NCBI GenBank assembly: GCA_026874595.1
Contig: CM049321.1
Location: 682,479-746,478, forward strand
DNA: 64,000 bases
Direction of reading: 5' to 3'
From: Sipunculus nudus
Taxonomy: Eukaryota; Annelida; Sipuncula; Golfingiida; Sipunculidae
The notes under the pieces were generated by a model. The model was given only the letters and a program-made list of their open reading frames with translations. It made no database searches and was not told where the DNA came from. Made by a program: the position numbers and the translations under genes. This document shows positions 50,529-63,260 of the stretch, in pieces. Within the stretch, counting starts at the first letter, position 1. Each line of letters starts with the position of its first letter.

Positions 50529-53500
50529 CTACATTGTAACATGTTCAAACATCAGATTCAGAGTCATCGTTTTCGTCTTGTCTTTGTCAGAATCTACAAG
50601 GTCAGATTGGTTAAACGGGGTTTCACAAGACAAAGTCTGACACTGCCCACATGCAGATGTACAAGGTAAGCCATATACCTGACAGGTGCAGCGTCGTGAG
50701 GTACATCCAGCTGTGCAATTGCAATGAACAACCTTCAGCAGGCTATCCGGCGCTGGAGATTTCGCAGTCATAATTGGAAGGAATTGGCTATTTTCATATT
50801 GCCAAGCCCACTGTGTAGCATCAAGATCACTCTCTTTGCCGAGCCATGTCATTATTTGGTAATAACATCTAAGAGAATGGTACGTAGTGGCTGATGGAAT
50901 AGGGGGGAGCCTTTCTGGGGCCACAAAACTTGTGGCAGAAACAACCTTCCTTTTCAATACACGTTGCCTCAAACCAACCAATTCATCGGATGTTTTTCCT
51001 CCAAACAGCAAAATCATGGCTTTATGCCCAGTCTGTTCAATTTTCTCACAGGTCTCACCAGGGTTGGTAAAGCAAACTGCACATGATTTCATATTTTTCT
51101 CACCCTTGACCAACCTCTGGAAAAGTGGCTTTTTCCCAACACCAAATACTCGCGAAGTCGTATCACATCCTGTAAAGCTGTGCGCGAATAGCAAGTGAGT
51201 GCACAGTGGTTGCCCTAACAAGACTTTGAGTTTGTTAATGTTGTACACATGAATAGTATCCTTTGATTTCTTGTCAGAGCGAAAGAACAAGCTCTTATTA
51301 TCTGGATTCATGAAACACAGGAGAAGCACCAACAAATCTGTGTCCTCTCCAATAAGAGTGGTGGACCCATACGCAGAAGCTGCAATGGCAGCTTGAACAA
51401 TTTCCGTATTAGCGTCGCCCTCACAGTTCACAACATCGCAGCCTTTTTTTCCTCATCTTGGCACTTATGACATTTATCAGTGCTTGTTTGTTGCTTCCCC
51501 TTTCTAGAAAGTTGTCTTTTTTCCCATAAATTTTGTTTCTGGAGTAACACTGACTAATGGTTGTGATTTTTGTTGACGCCTCTCATGGCAACTATCCTTG
51601 ATTGGCGGTACATTATCTTTGTATCCGTCAAACACCACAGTAGCTTTTCCATAGTTCTTAAGGGTGAAGTCGACATATGAATCAGCGATGGTGCCATAGG
51701 TATCGCCTATAGTCCATGAGACCCCATGAATGAGAGATCCACCATCTAAAACATAATTGTCAGTCATAGGGATTTCAGTTGTTACAGCTTTGCCAGGCTG
51801 CCCTTTCGCATATTCTTAAATAGCTCTGGCCAGTTGCGGTTTCTCTGGCTTTCTGAGGACATAAATAGAGCTGGCGGAAATGGACTTAATTCATATTCAA
51901 GTGCACTTTCCAAAGACACATCTCCAGCCCTAGAAACCACAATCAGTCTCTGAAACAGCAATACAGGGTCTATGGACTTGTCTGGTGCTACTTTGACAGC
52001 GGATGAGTCACCAAGTGCTTTTGCTTTGTCCTTCCTTTTAAAAGAGTATGTAAATACTGGTTGCCCCACAAGCTTATCAATCACTTTCTGTCCTACGCTT
52101 TGAAAGTCATCAACATCAACAGTTTCATGAGCTACTAAGCCTGTAACAATATTGCGCAAAGTACTGTTCTCTGAAAATGTGCTACATGACTCGAGTTTTG
52201 CCTTGATCTTTGACAAGTCTGACTGGTCTCTTTTTATCCTTGCCTCTGACCCCTCTTTATGCTCCTCACTTGTGGTGAACAAATTATGAGTCAATTCCTG
52301 CAAAGCAACATTGTATTCCGAACACACGGGTGCTGACATTGTCCACAGGGTACGCTGTTCCTCAGTTACACCAATCCTCTTGTCAGACCTTCAGATGATT
52401 TCAGTGACCTCACCAAAGTCTGCTCAATCACAAGATCTGACCCAAGTCCAGCCCAAAATTGATCTGTTCTTCGAATTACATGGAACCCCTCCATGAACTT
52501 TCTTAATACTTCTGGGTGTCTAGATTCAAGGTCTTTCGTCTGTTGCAGATAAAGATATACTGACTTCAGATAATTATTATGCCCTGCTGCTGCAAAGATA
52601 GGTAAACATTGCCCTAAAGCACAGAGGTGTGTGGCCCATGAACCTGTTCTATCTGCATATAAAAGCATTCTTGAGGCTTTAATCATACCCATGTATGAAA
52701 GCCAAAGTTTTCTAGTCCGCGACCGTTCAGCAAGGCCACTCCTTTTCTGTTTGAGAATTCTGTCCACTTCTACCTTCTTCTCAGAGAGGACAGACTCAGC
52801 AGTCGTGTCTCCTGTTAACAATGAACTGTAGAGTTCATCACATTCAGTGACAATCCCTGCAAAATCTGCATCTTGGTCCTTCAATTCAGTGACCAACATC
52901 CCATTTAAACACTTCTCAACCAACAGATGGCCCCTGAAACCACGTTGTACAAACTTCCCTGTCATGATATGTTTCACAGCATTCTCTCCATAAATCTCTT
53001 CAAAAACGTCTTGGAGACCAGACCCGGTCATGAGGGTCCCAATGGCGCCGAGCAAGTTCATAAGTGTATGAAAGCTACCAAGCATTAACACGATTGTTTT
53101 CAATGGGCTGTCCTTTGGCGAGTTGTGGATAATTTCAGAAGCCTTCCAGAAAAGGGGTTGATCAAACGTAAAGACGGGTGGAAAATTGTGCCTGTGCCAA
53201 AGACTGCTGATGTAGGTAAGAGTGGACAAGATACAGTTTGGGTTCCCTGGATACATGTCAATCATGAGCAGGTAGTTAATAGAGGACTTGCCAAGATGTT
53301 TCCGACCGCTGTGGATAACATGCATCATTCCTCCCCAGTTGGGAACTGGTTTACGGAAACACAGAGAGAGTTCCCTAAGGATGTCGACGGACGGTTCTGA
53401 GCCACAAACCGTGGAGGAGATTGAAAGATTACAATGTGACGCGCGTAGTTCGAAAAGCGGTAATCTGTAATGTCAATCCTTGCCATTTCTGTGACCTTTA

Positions 53501-54950
53501 GAACCGATGAACTTCTTCTAGGTATTACATGCGTGATTTTCACTCCTGGTGTGGTGGCAGCAATCATACCCATGCCATAAAAGGTCCCTTTCCCATCGAT
53601 GGTTAAGATATTGTGGTCAACGTTGTCTATTGCAAACACAATCATATCCAGTTTCGGTCCTAATACATCATTCGAAACCACATCCGCAGCATTCTTCTGA
53701 AATCTTCGCACCTCAGAATATGGAGAGAAAAACCCCATCGTCGACAGATTGTCCACAAGAAATCTAGACTTGTACAGGTTGTGCAGCTGTGACGCCAGCC
53801 CAATTTGTAGTGGGGCTATTACAGCACGTGGACGAGCAGCCTGTATAATTGATTGACTAATGGATGCTACTTTCTGATGCTTGGCAGTCCCAACAAAGAT
53901 CAGGTCTAACAATGAACGAAGGGACATCGGAAGAAAGTCAAGGGCGGGACTCAAACTAAAACTTGTTGACGGAGGATACTGATTAGTAACCGACGGAACA
54001 GTGGTCTCGATTTCACTTTTGATAAACCTAGCTGCAGCATCAATAATGGCATGTTTCTGACTCTCTTCATCTCCACAACAAGCAGTTTTAAAACATTCGC
54101 GAAGTATTTTCGATGTATTTTCTCGCATAGTCACTATATCATGGGCCCTTCACTTTCAGATATGAAAATTGAGTTGTCATAGCGCTCTTTCAGTTTTTTT
54201 TAAGTATTGATTCCCATATGGGACAGAGTCATCCTCTAGTAAACAGCCTTTCATTTTACTTACCAGATCTGACATTGTCAACTTTCTTCATCATTCATTT
54301 CTAAATGTTCACATGCTTTCAAAAATGCCTGCTGCTGGTCCTCATTTTCAGGTCGACCCGGTCTCTTCCTTTTTATCTCAGATAGTCTGAATTGCTCAGG
54401 AATGTCCCGTCCTGTTCGAAAGTTTGTACTACATTGACTGTGATAGATACAATCTGCAGCATGAAGATCTTCACCGAAATACTGAATTCGGCCACGAACA
54501 GTAAATGCCCAATCATCTGCACGTTCTTCACAATGTCTTAGTACAGTCTGAGGGAAAGAACTAGTTTTCACTTCACTTACAGGCTCATCACGACCGTGGT
54601 TACTCCTTACAATTTCCTGTCCACAGAACAAGCAGTCTGTTTTATTATTATAGGGACCCAAGCTTACACGTGCACTCCTCTATTTTATTGGTGAATGTGA
54701 AGGACCAGGGTTTAAGTCTCGTTTAACGGCTTTTGAATCCGTCCAATGCTTCCGACATTTCTAATGGACTCTTTGACCAGCTTTTGCAACAACATCCCTC
54801 TGGCCACGCATCCGACTGTATATATTGATTGTATCAGCACCTTTCTCAAAAAGAGTGCTGATCTCTCTGTCATCTTCATCACCTAATTCTTCTTTACAGA
54901 TTGGACAGACTTCTGCTTCAGGATCACTAATCTCATGCTTAGGCTCGTAT
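50529..54950 (-). pseudogene. Large intronless multidomain protein with FEN1-like and CXC regions (mobile-element type)
   Basis: One ancestral frame of about 1,450 codons, now in pieces: about 54950-54670, 54661-54278, 54134-53325, 53328-52366, 52339-51782, 51767-51504 and 51431-50529. The N terminus has paired Cys motifs (CPICKEEL; CLFCGQEI with DCIYHSQC). The middle is long and helical with no domain I recognise. The C-terminal third shows VVFDGYKDNVPPIKD, EGDANTEIVQAA, LIGEDTDLLVLL and GCDTTSRVFGVGKKPLFQRL. These appear in the order and style of the XPG-N, XPG-I and helix-hairpin segments of FEN1/PIN-fold nucleases, with the acidic residues present. The end has a tesmin/TSO1-like Cys cluster (CNCTAGCTSRRCTCQVYGLPC). 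Proteins of this type are multi-copy and poorly characterised in invertebrates. Lack of introns and many lesions suggest a mobile element or retrocopy. One nonsense (TAG after GQRVH) and several frameshifts rule out expression as read. Confidence 0.7.
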
Positions 54951-55480
54951 GAATAAAAAACAAAAATTCTTTATACTCTTATTTAGGCTTAGACTCCGAT
55001 CTCTTCAAATTGAAAGTACATGTAATTTATGAAAAATCTGCATTCTGTAACATGTGCTTTAGGCCACAGGACATCAAGTTGAACAAATAACTCACTTTAT
55101 GAGTTATCACTCTTTATTGCATGGCAGTTTGGTATATACCTGGTGTTTCTTTTCATTATGTTTTCATGCATATGGCTACTAGTCTAATGTCATTTTTCAG
55201 CAGATCAAGACACTTGCAAGTATGGCTTCAATTAATTTTTCGTTTATTTTAGTTAAAAATCTCTGATGGCAGAACTAAAATCATGAAATGTATTAGGTGC
55301 TAAGTAAACAAAAAATTTTGTTTACCATTGATAATGAAAGTCTGGCCTTCTGCACTTTTAGAATTTAAAAGACCATGTCTAATTCTTAAAGTTAATACTA
55401 TCTTTCATAATTAATTGCACCCAGCATCTCCACAGAACATTAAAGAGACAGAAAATACATTAAATTAGCTAGTTATTTTG
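54951..55480. other. AT-rich flank of the large ORF
   Basis: No gene. A small palindrome (aactcactttatgagtt) lies at 55088-55104. No terminal inverted repeat for the large ORF could be recognised here. Confidence 0.4.
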
Positions 55481-55486
55481 CAATTA

Positions 55487-55654
55487 GAGACCGGAATTCA
55501 AATAAGCTTATGAAAAGTTCTGTATGACGTAACCATGACGTCATGTCAGATAAAATTTGTAAAAAATAAAGCGCTGTGACAAATTTTACCTGTCATGACG
55601 TCATGGTGATGTTATACAGAACTTTCTATAAAGCTTGTTTGATTCATTGGTATC
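55487..55654. mobile_element. Long hairpin / MITE-like element with CRE-like palindromes
   Basis: Arms 55487-55560 and 55579-55654 are near-perfect inverted copies (aagctt, gttctgtat, ccatgacgtcatg, taaaatttgt) around an 18-base loop. Each arm contains TGACGTCA, the ATF/CREB-type palindrome. No coding capacity. It could be a foldback element or MITE, or a transcribed hairpin. Confidence 0.75.
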
Positions 55655-55659
55655 ATGAT

Positions 55660-58110
55660 TTTATCTGTTTGTTATACATTTATGGGGTTAAAATGAAGCA
55701 TAAGAGAGTTGTTGGCAATTGAAATTCTGGTCGACCGCCATCTTGAAATTATGTAATCTCACCCCTTTCCCGGGCTCCGATTTTGGGAGACTTTTTTTCT
55801 GGAGATGCGGAAGACCTACAGATCTATTTAAAGCAAAAAAAAAAACTTTTGTTGCAATTTTTTTAGGGTCAGGACATATATTTTCATATATTGACCTGCC
55901 TATTGGTCTAACCCTGCGACACACCGGGTGTGCGACGGCTAAACCAGTAAAAGGGAACGTTGGGCAGTCGAATTGAACAATATCTGGTTACGCCGCTTCT
56001 GGCCAGCGCTCGATTGCAAAGGTCACAATGACAATGGAATGTAGTGATGATTTATTTCTATAGCCCTTCAGTTTTCTCCCCCTCTCTCCCCCAGCGATTA
56101 CTCAAAGCGATCTTTTACCCCATGCAGGGTGCTTCACATATGTTAACGATATGTACAATGCAACTGCAATTATGAACAATTAAAATAAAAATAAAGGAGG
56201 ATCAGGTTGTTTTTCCACCGCGTACTCAGTCAAATATATTACTAGATCCAAGTACCAAGTCCTAAATCAAGTAGCTTAACAACAACAACGAATTATTTAG
56301 GACATTTATTCTGTTTAAACTGAATTATATAAAGAAATGTTAACACATTCGCTGCCCAGCCAAATATTCCCCCAGTGCCAGGGCCTGCAACAGTCTCATG
56401 GAGGTCCGGGTGAGTAAGTTCTAGGTGTGAAATGCTGATAACGAGGGTGTGAAGTCCACCTGGTGCAAGGGCCATAAAACTTGCCTGAGGTGTTATGCAC
56501 AGAAGGATGTCATACCCTGTTCGGCCTAATTAGCTAATTAGGCCTACAGCCAGAAAGGAAACAAGCGCACACAAACACAGATACGCCCTCACATGCACAA
56601 ATATATATATATAATATATATAATATATGTATAATTTATATATATATATATAATGAGAGAGAGAGAGAAGAGAGAGAGAAAGAATTCATGTTCTCAAAAT
56701 TTCTGAATTCTCAAAAGAGCTGTTAAATATTTACAATCACAATAAGGAGCACGTCACGAAAACGCATTTTAAACAAATAACACAATACATCTGTAAACAG
56801 CAACCGAAATTGCAGTTTCCTTCCTTAATTTACCGTTTACCGTATACCATCAGAGTTCCTTAAAATTACGGAACCATTTACCTATTTAAATAAACCGACG
56901 CATTTACTATATAACACAGTTACGTTTGTTTACATTTCTCGAAAAATAAATCGCGGAATATGTTGTATCAAATTGATTTACACAGCAGTCACAAGATCGA
57001 TAATTTTGAAACTATCACACAAAATTGACTTTTAAGTTTGAAATGGTCAGTCATTTTGTTTAACAAGACCATTCGTTCACTTAAAAATCTATAAATCATT
57101 GCAGGCGTGTCAGCTATCAGCTATATTTTTATAGTCACGCCAACGCTTTATATGTTAATAGATGCTTGGTTTCTGCGTCTTCATAAGGTCATGTGCAAAA
57201 GAAGCTCTTGAACATTTTTGTGATCGGGTGCCTCCATAGGTTCAGGTTATAATTTCATATATATTGAGCGGTTAATCTGCGTCGACGATGAACCTAGTGG
57301 TGGTGGAGGTGTGGGTAGCATTTACCTCAGACATTTAATTTTAGCTCGGGGTAAACCCTTCACCGTTGTAATGGATTGTGCTGCTCTCCCAAGAATGCGT
57401 GTTATAAAATTCCCAAAAAACATCAACCGACTTCCTCTCTGACTGAGAAGTAGCACGTTCAATCATGGGAGCTTGACCTGGTAAACACGTATAATAATAT
57501 GGACTAAAACAGGGTATTTTGTTACCTTGAATAATATACAGATACCTAATAAAAATCGGTTCTTTTTTATCACTGTATATGTATATTTAAACAAGCAATA
57601 TTATATCATTTTATATATTTTTAAGTAAGTTGTTTTTTAGTATATTTCAATCATGTATGACCTTTTCTCATTCACTCTTGGTTTAAGTGAGTTTTGAAAA
57701 AAATGAAATAAATAAGGAAAGAAGTGTATGATGTGCCTTACGGAGCATCATATTTTCTTTTGAAGCGCTTTTCTTTTTTCAATGTTGTTATTGCTGGTAT
57801 TTAACTGCACAATGTTGTCATAATAAACTATATCGACATCAACTTTTTGTACAATAACATTAGTTTTTAAATTTGTTCAATTAAATTTAATAAATATTCA
57901 GTAAAGTAATTATATGTATTTAGCTACATTTGCATTTATTGCACCCGCAATCAAGAAAAGAGTCTTTTTGTTTGATATATGCCGTTCTTAAATCGTATGA
58001 GATACTTTTCAAAAATAAACATGATGTCTAGTTCAGTGGATAACATTTTTGAAAGAATCATTTCACGGACAACTGGTGTATATTTATAAAACTATATACA
58101 TGTATCTTTG
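55660..58110. other. Intergenic DNA
   Basis: No gene recognised; microsatellites (TA)n at about 56600-56652 and (GA)n at 56654-56682. A less AT-rich patch at about 57270-57480 has no domain. Confidence 0.45.
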
Positions 58111-58114
58111 ACAG

Positions 58115-58284
58115 CCGATTCCGATAAGCTGTTGACACTTCAGTATACAAAATGCATGGAAAGGGCCAACCGAATGCAAGCCAGCTATGGAAGTCTCTTT
58201 TTGTACAACAGCCCTTGTATAGAAAAGGGTTTTACAGAAATAAATGATTTTGGAAACGATTCCCACTCGGATATTCTAGTGTAA
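58115..58284 (+). CDS. Possible terminal exon of an unknown gene
   Basis: An acceptor (tgtatctttgacag) is followed by a phase-1 frame of about 56 codons with balanced composition (DKLLTLQYTKCMERANRM... ending SDILV) and a TAA at 58282-58284. It resembles a receptor tail in having a short hydrophobic C terminus, but no homologue was recognised and the preceding exon is not identified. The membrane-span exon of the lectin pseudogene, about 8 kb upstream, is one possibility. Confidence 0.3.
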
Positions 58285-58289
58285 TGTTT

Positions 58290-59134
58290 CGTTATAGACA
58301 AAGAACAATAATCGAGATGTGAGTTACCCTGCTATGTCCCTTAGTGTTTTGGTCGTGCCCTCGGTCAGTCAACTGCAATGCGGTGTAGGTCCCTTACTTG
58401 GAAGTTTCTACACGGCATGATATCCTTTGTTATTGCATGAACAGTTTAAAACATGATTTTTATATCAAACCCTTCCTTTTACCATGCATCAGAGTTTCAG
58501 TGCTTTATTTAGCAGGTTATGGTTGAATGAAATTTGTTAAATCTGTTGGGGGTACTCTTAAGATAATCAAACAGCAAACGTGGTTGCATTTTGGTGTTAT
58601 CTATGTTTTAACAAAATATACAAAAAAATGTAAATTTTAATTGTTTTATTATTTTTACCCACAAATAAGCCTGGAATACGATATTTAACAAATGGTCTAG
58701 GGTTATTTTGCAAAATTAAAATTAAGAAGCTCATGTTCAGATCTACCAGAAACGAAAGTGCGATGTTTCTATTAACTCAATAACATTGTTCTTTCTCAGC
58801 TGACACGTGACTTTAAGAAGAGGTTTTTTAAGTACATATGCTTAGCTGGATTGAGCTTTGAACATTTATAATAAAATGCTTCGTTTGCATTATATGGCAC
58901 ATGTTGTTGGGTTCCTAACAGTTGTAATGATGGATATCGTACGTATGGAAGATGAATTCATTTTATCTTCAATGTTTTAAATGTATACATTTTAATTTAG
59001 AATGAATAAACTTCTATAATTTAAGTACCTTGTATTAACCTGAGGATTAAATACTTTATCTGATACACACTAATATACTAAGATATGTATTCTTATTTTA
59101 TCACCATTATTTACACTAATTATTTAATATATAT
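58290..59134. other. AT-rich intergenic DNA
   Basis: A short signal-peptide-like frame (ATG 58877, MLRLHYMAHVVGFLTVV) ends at a donor gtacgt near 58938 on the plus strand, but no following exon was found. Otherwise nothing was recognised. Confidence 0.35.
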
Positions 59135-59627
59135 TAGTGGTGGGCCGATCATCGAGTTTTATCGAAAGTCAGTCGATTTGCTGTCACTCTCAAGCGCTCA
59201 TAGTAATGATCGTTTTCTTTCCAGAATGCCTTTATGTTATAGGCAAATATTATTCTTCCTTTTTTAACCACCTTCCGCGCTTCATTTAATGAGTCTAAGT
59301 TCCCAAACAAAATCTGCCTTCAAGTGCTAGAAAAAGCCCCTCTTAAGGCCTAATTTTCTTAGATGCTCTTAATTCCCACGATGAAAGATATTACCCGAAG
59401 TTGCCGATCGTTTTAAAATTAAGCTAATTGTGCCCATATAAATGGAAGGATCGGTACATTCGTATGCGAGAGAATACCTGCCGGGGAAACGCAGGTACAG
59501 TTTCACAGATATTTTCATATTTCTTTGATAATTGCATATATTTGTCTGAACCGATTAATAATCGATCATCAATCGGTTTGCTCAAACCGATGATCGGTTA
59601 TGAAAAAGGAACCGACTCCCACCACCA
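59135..59627. mobile_element. hAT-like non-autonomous DNA transposon
   Basis: About 490 bases with inverted ends: left tagtggtgggccgatcatcg, right reading inward ttggtggtgggagtcgg, and several internal inverted cgatcatcgg-type words (59150, 59560-59600). The 8 bases outside are ATATATAT and ATATACAT, a possible imperfect 8-bp target duplication as made by hAT transposases. No transposase frame remains. Confidence 0.6.
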
Positions 59628-59954
59628 ATATACATAGATATTATTTTAACTAAATGACTGATTTTAAATCTTGTGTATAAAAAAAATCGTTCGCCAGGTG
59701 ATTTGTTGAAGAAATGTGTTTAGTTATTTACATAGCATGTTCTAAGATGTTCAATAACGCCCATCAAAATCTCAAATCTCAGAAACATAGGCACTCGGCC
59801 AGTGTGAATCGTTGCTACCGAAAAAAAGTAAGTAAATGTATCACAAACAGTAAAATCACATGTAGAGAGTTAAATTTGCTCACCAGTATTGTAATAAATT
59901 TTTTAAAGAAAGTCGATTAAACGCTGTCCAATTGCCGTGCACAGCATGTCTTAC

Positions 59955-60116
59955 ATTAAAATAGCATTTATTATCTCGGTTTTATTATGTGTCAAAATAC
60001 GCCTATGGGATAAACATCTCCTGTAAGCTTCAGACCAAGTGACCGACTCACATTTAACTTCGTTACACCCAATGTGTTTTCCTTTACATTCTGTAAAATG
60101 AATTGACATGCTCCCT
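59955..60116 (-). CDS. Isolated CTLD exon (first half of a C-type lectin-like domain)
   Basis: Minus-strand exon between acceptor tctaatcag and donor gtaaga, open throughout: TECKGKHIGCNEVKCESVTW then SEAYRRCLSHRRILT and KTEIINAI. The order Cys, VTWSEAYRRC is the start of a CTLD. It is more diverged from the three genes to the left than they are from one another. The matching second half and a signal exon were not found nearby, so this may be part of a long gene or a relic. Confidence 0.55.
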
Positions 60117-60179
60117 CTGATTAGATATATTTCCGTATAATAATGTATTTTCATTCCATGAATACTTGCGGAATCCATT

Positions 60180-61634
60180 ATAAGTTTCCCTTGGAAGCAT
60201 CATTTCTAACCTTTTATTTCAAATGTAACTGAAATGCTTTGCACCATTACGCATAATTTTGTATAATAATGAACCTTAATTTAAGTTGGCTGAATCTGTT
60301 AATAGTTTCTCAAACAGGCAATTGAAAACACCATCATTACATTTACTTATCAAAAATACCACTATAATAGTGATAAAGTGTAGAGGTAGGAGACGGCTAT
60401 CGGAGGGCTCTCAGCAAACAACAGTGTAAGCCTGTTCCCCAACTCATACGATCCATATTCAATGTTCCTTAACACATGCTTTACTTTAGATTAAAGCATG
60501 AATAATTAATACATGCATCGTCTGTAGGTTGAATTCAGCTGAGCAACATGTCCCGTGGCTCACTTTCAGTTTATTGTGTGTTCAGAATGGGATTAAAGTT
60601 TAAAAGAATTATTTGCCTATTTCATATTACTTGTTAATAAAAATAGGGTTTACATTATCCGAAAATATTATATGTGGTAGATATATATTGTTATATTTTA
60701 TATTTGAAATTTCATCTTACAAAAAAAAACTCACTTTAAAGGTGAAACCTGGAATTATAGCTTATTTAGAATTATCAAAATGAATATTATGGTTTGTAAA
60801 GGGTATCTGTACATTCCAGGGTCCGATATGGCCCGACAGGGTCCGATTTGGTCCGACCTTTGAAGATTGGGCGTGATTGGGTCCGATGGGATAATTAGTC
60901 TGACCAGACCTAATGGCTAGATTGCAGGAATATACAATAAAACACGAAACGTAAACACTTTCATCATCCCTGTGGATATTTGTTCAGTCATAGATAACAA
61001 AGAAATAAAACGTGCAAATGCACCAACTTTTTTGCCTCTTATGTTGTCATATTTAGACAGTTGCACATGACCGCTTATACTTCCAGAACTCCCACACTTC
61101 CTCGTCGCCTACAAATTAATAATACAACTCCATTATTGATATAAAGGTCTCAACAGGCGACATGACACGATTATCAAAGGCATCCTTCCTCGATAAATTA
61201 TACACAATTAAACGATTTGGCGTTAATTCGTATGCATAAAAGCTCTTTGTTGATATTTTGACGTAATTAATTAGACAAAACTACTGATGAAGCAGTGTTT
61301 AAACAGAGTGCCTTTTACTTATTTTGTACTTTTATTCTAAATTAAACTTCCTCGTTTTCAAGCTGGTCCATGTTAACTTTGTACATGACAATAAAACATT
61401 TTGTGATACACCTATGTAATATACACTTGACACAGGGTCTTAAATCGTAAAATGTGTTTTAACTGCCACTGGGATATCAACAATTTTTATATAACAATTT
61501 ACACTGTAAAAAATTAAAACATGAAATATAAACTTTATCACCTTTATATTTCTTATTTCTTTATCTAATAAAGCATGGTAAACCTTACAAATAAAATTTA
61601 ACGATAATTTATAGGGTTGCTGTTTCCTATGTTA

Positions 61635-61699
<65 letters not shown>

Positions 61700-63205
61700 T
61701 TGCATTCACAAAGTCTGAACAATCTATGGTAATAAAATTCCAATTCACGACATAATACCTTTTTATAAAGTCTTTATATTTCATTTCATACTGCGAGTAT
61801 AAAAGCCTCTTCATTGGGATTTAATAATGTGAAAACATGCAAAAATGACAGCCCTTGTACATACTATATAATCACATATCTACAATTAAGGGAGTTGAAA
61901 TGCTTCCTTAAATTGTCTTAAGGAGTGCCTATTGGTTTATTCGAGACCTATAATAATACGACTGTGGGAATAAATATTTAGCAGTATTATCTGGTAATAA
62001 CGTTATAATATATTTGACCAAGGGCCAATTTAATCAATTTAAACTGCAGGTGGCTTGACATTCATACCGGGTTTTATTATATAAAAAATATCCTAACACA
62101 GTTCCTTTTCGATAGATGATATTCTGTACGTTCTTATTACTGATTAGTTGTGTTCAGTATTTCGTCCATATGTAATGATAGAATTTTGACTCTATTGGTT
62201 TTATACTCAAATCGGCCTTGTCGACACAATTGGTAGTGTGGCTTAAATAAATTGCAATATATTTAAATAGTAAGATTGCACATATGTATATATAAATAGA
62301 CATTACAGGTTCCGAAACGGGGATGTTTGCATGTGTGGGCATTGCATGCGTGTAACGGTGTTTGGTTAGATATTGACATAGACATATCAGTCAGGCCTAG
62401 TATCTTTTTTTTCTGTCCCTTCCCTTTTTCCTGCTTCATGCTAGAAGCGCCATAGGCGATGATTTCATAAGACTAGGCACGTTCGAACAGTGTCAAACAC
62501 GAGTCTATGAGCATGTATGATAACCTCTGACTCAAAATAATATGAATCAGAGCGGTTGTCGACATATCAAAGAAAGTGTAAATAACAAATAATTATGTGA
62601 CAAAAGTTACTGTTACTCAACCTATATAAATAAAAAGCCTTCTCTGAACCAGCCCTGGTGTATAAAGTTCATTTGTGTTACAGTTTATTACAGCTTAAAA
62701 GGAATGAATATGGAAAAAAATTATTTATCTTGAAATTTGCGTTACATTCTCCCTACAGAACCGTACGTTCATCTACGGTGCTGCCGCGGCATTGCGATAA
62801 TTATAACTCCGTTCTCCTTCGGTAGACATTGCTTGCCGTAGAAGTGTAGGTCCATTCAGGATGCCAAGGGGAGAACATTTCTTTGTCCGGGGCCACATTC
62901 TGGCCCTTTCGTTTTGAACATTTCAAAGAGAACGTGGACCCCCTTTGCCATCGCCCCCCCCCCCCCCCACCGTGTCCTGCGGCAAGGAGCCGAGTCCTAC
63001 CAAGTCCTCCTACGACATTTAAAAAAGCCGTAAACCGAAGACAGAACGTGGAAAGTAAGACCTACGCTTAAAAACTTATGCATCAGAAAACATTTTATTC
63101 TGTCAACGGATGACAAATGCATCTAAGTATCACAAAAATGTGCCTGATGTGATATGTATAAGAATGTCAAGGGTATTTGCATGTATTTGTATATATTAAA
63201 ATATT

Positions 63206-63260
<55 letters not shown>

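Noticed and set aside
59714-59920. Small plus-strand frame with a possible exon (59804-59827 region) ending at gtaagt
   Set aside because: Only about 15 codons between candidate splice sites and no homology; chance sites are common in AT-rich DNA.
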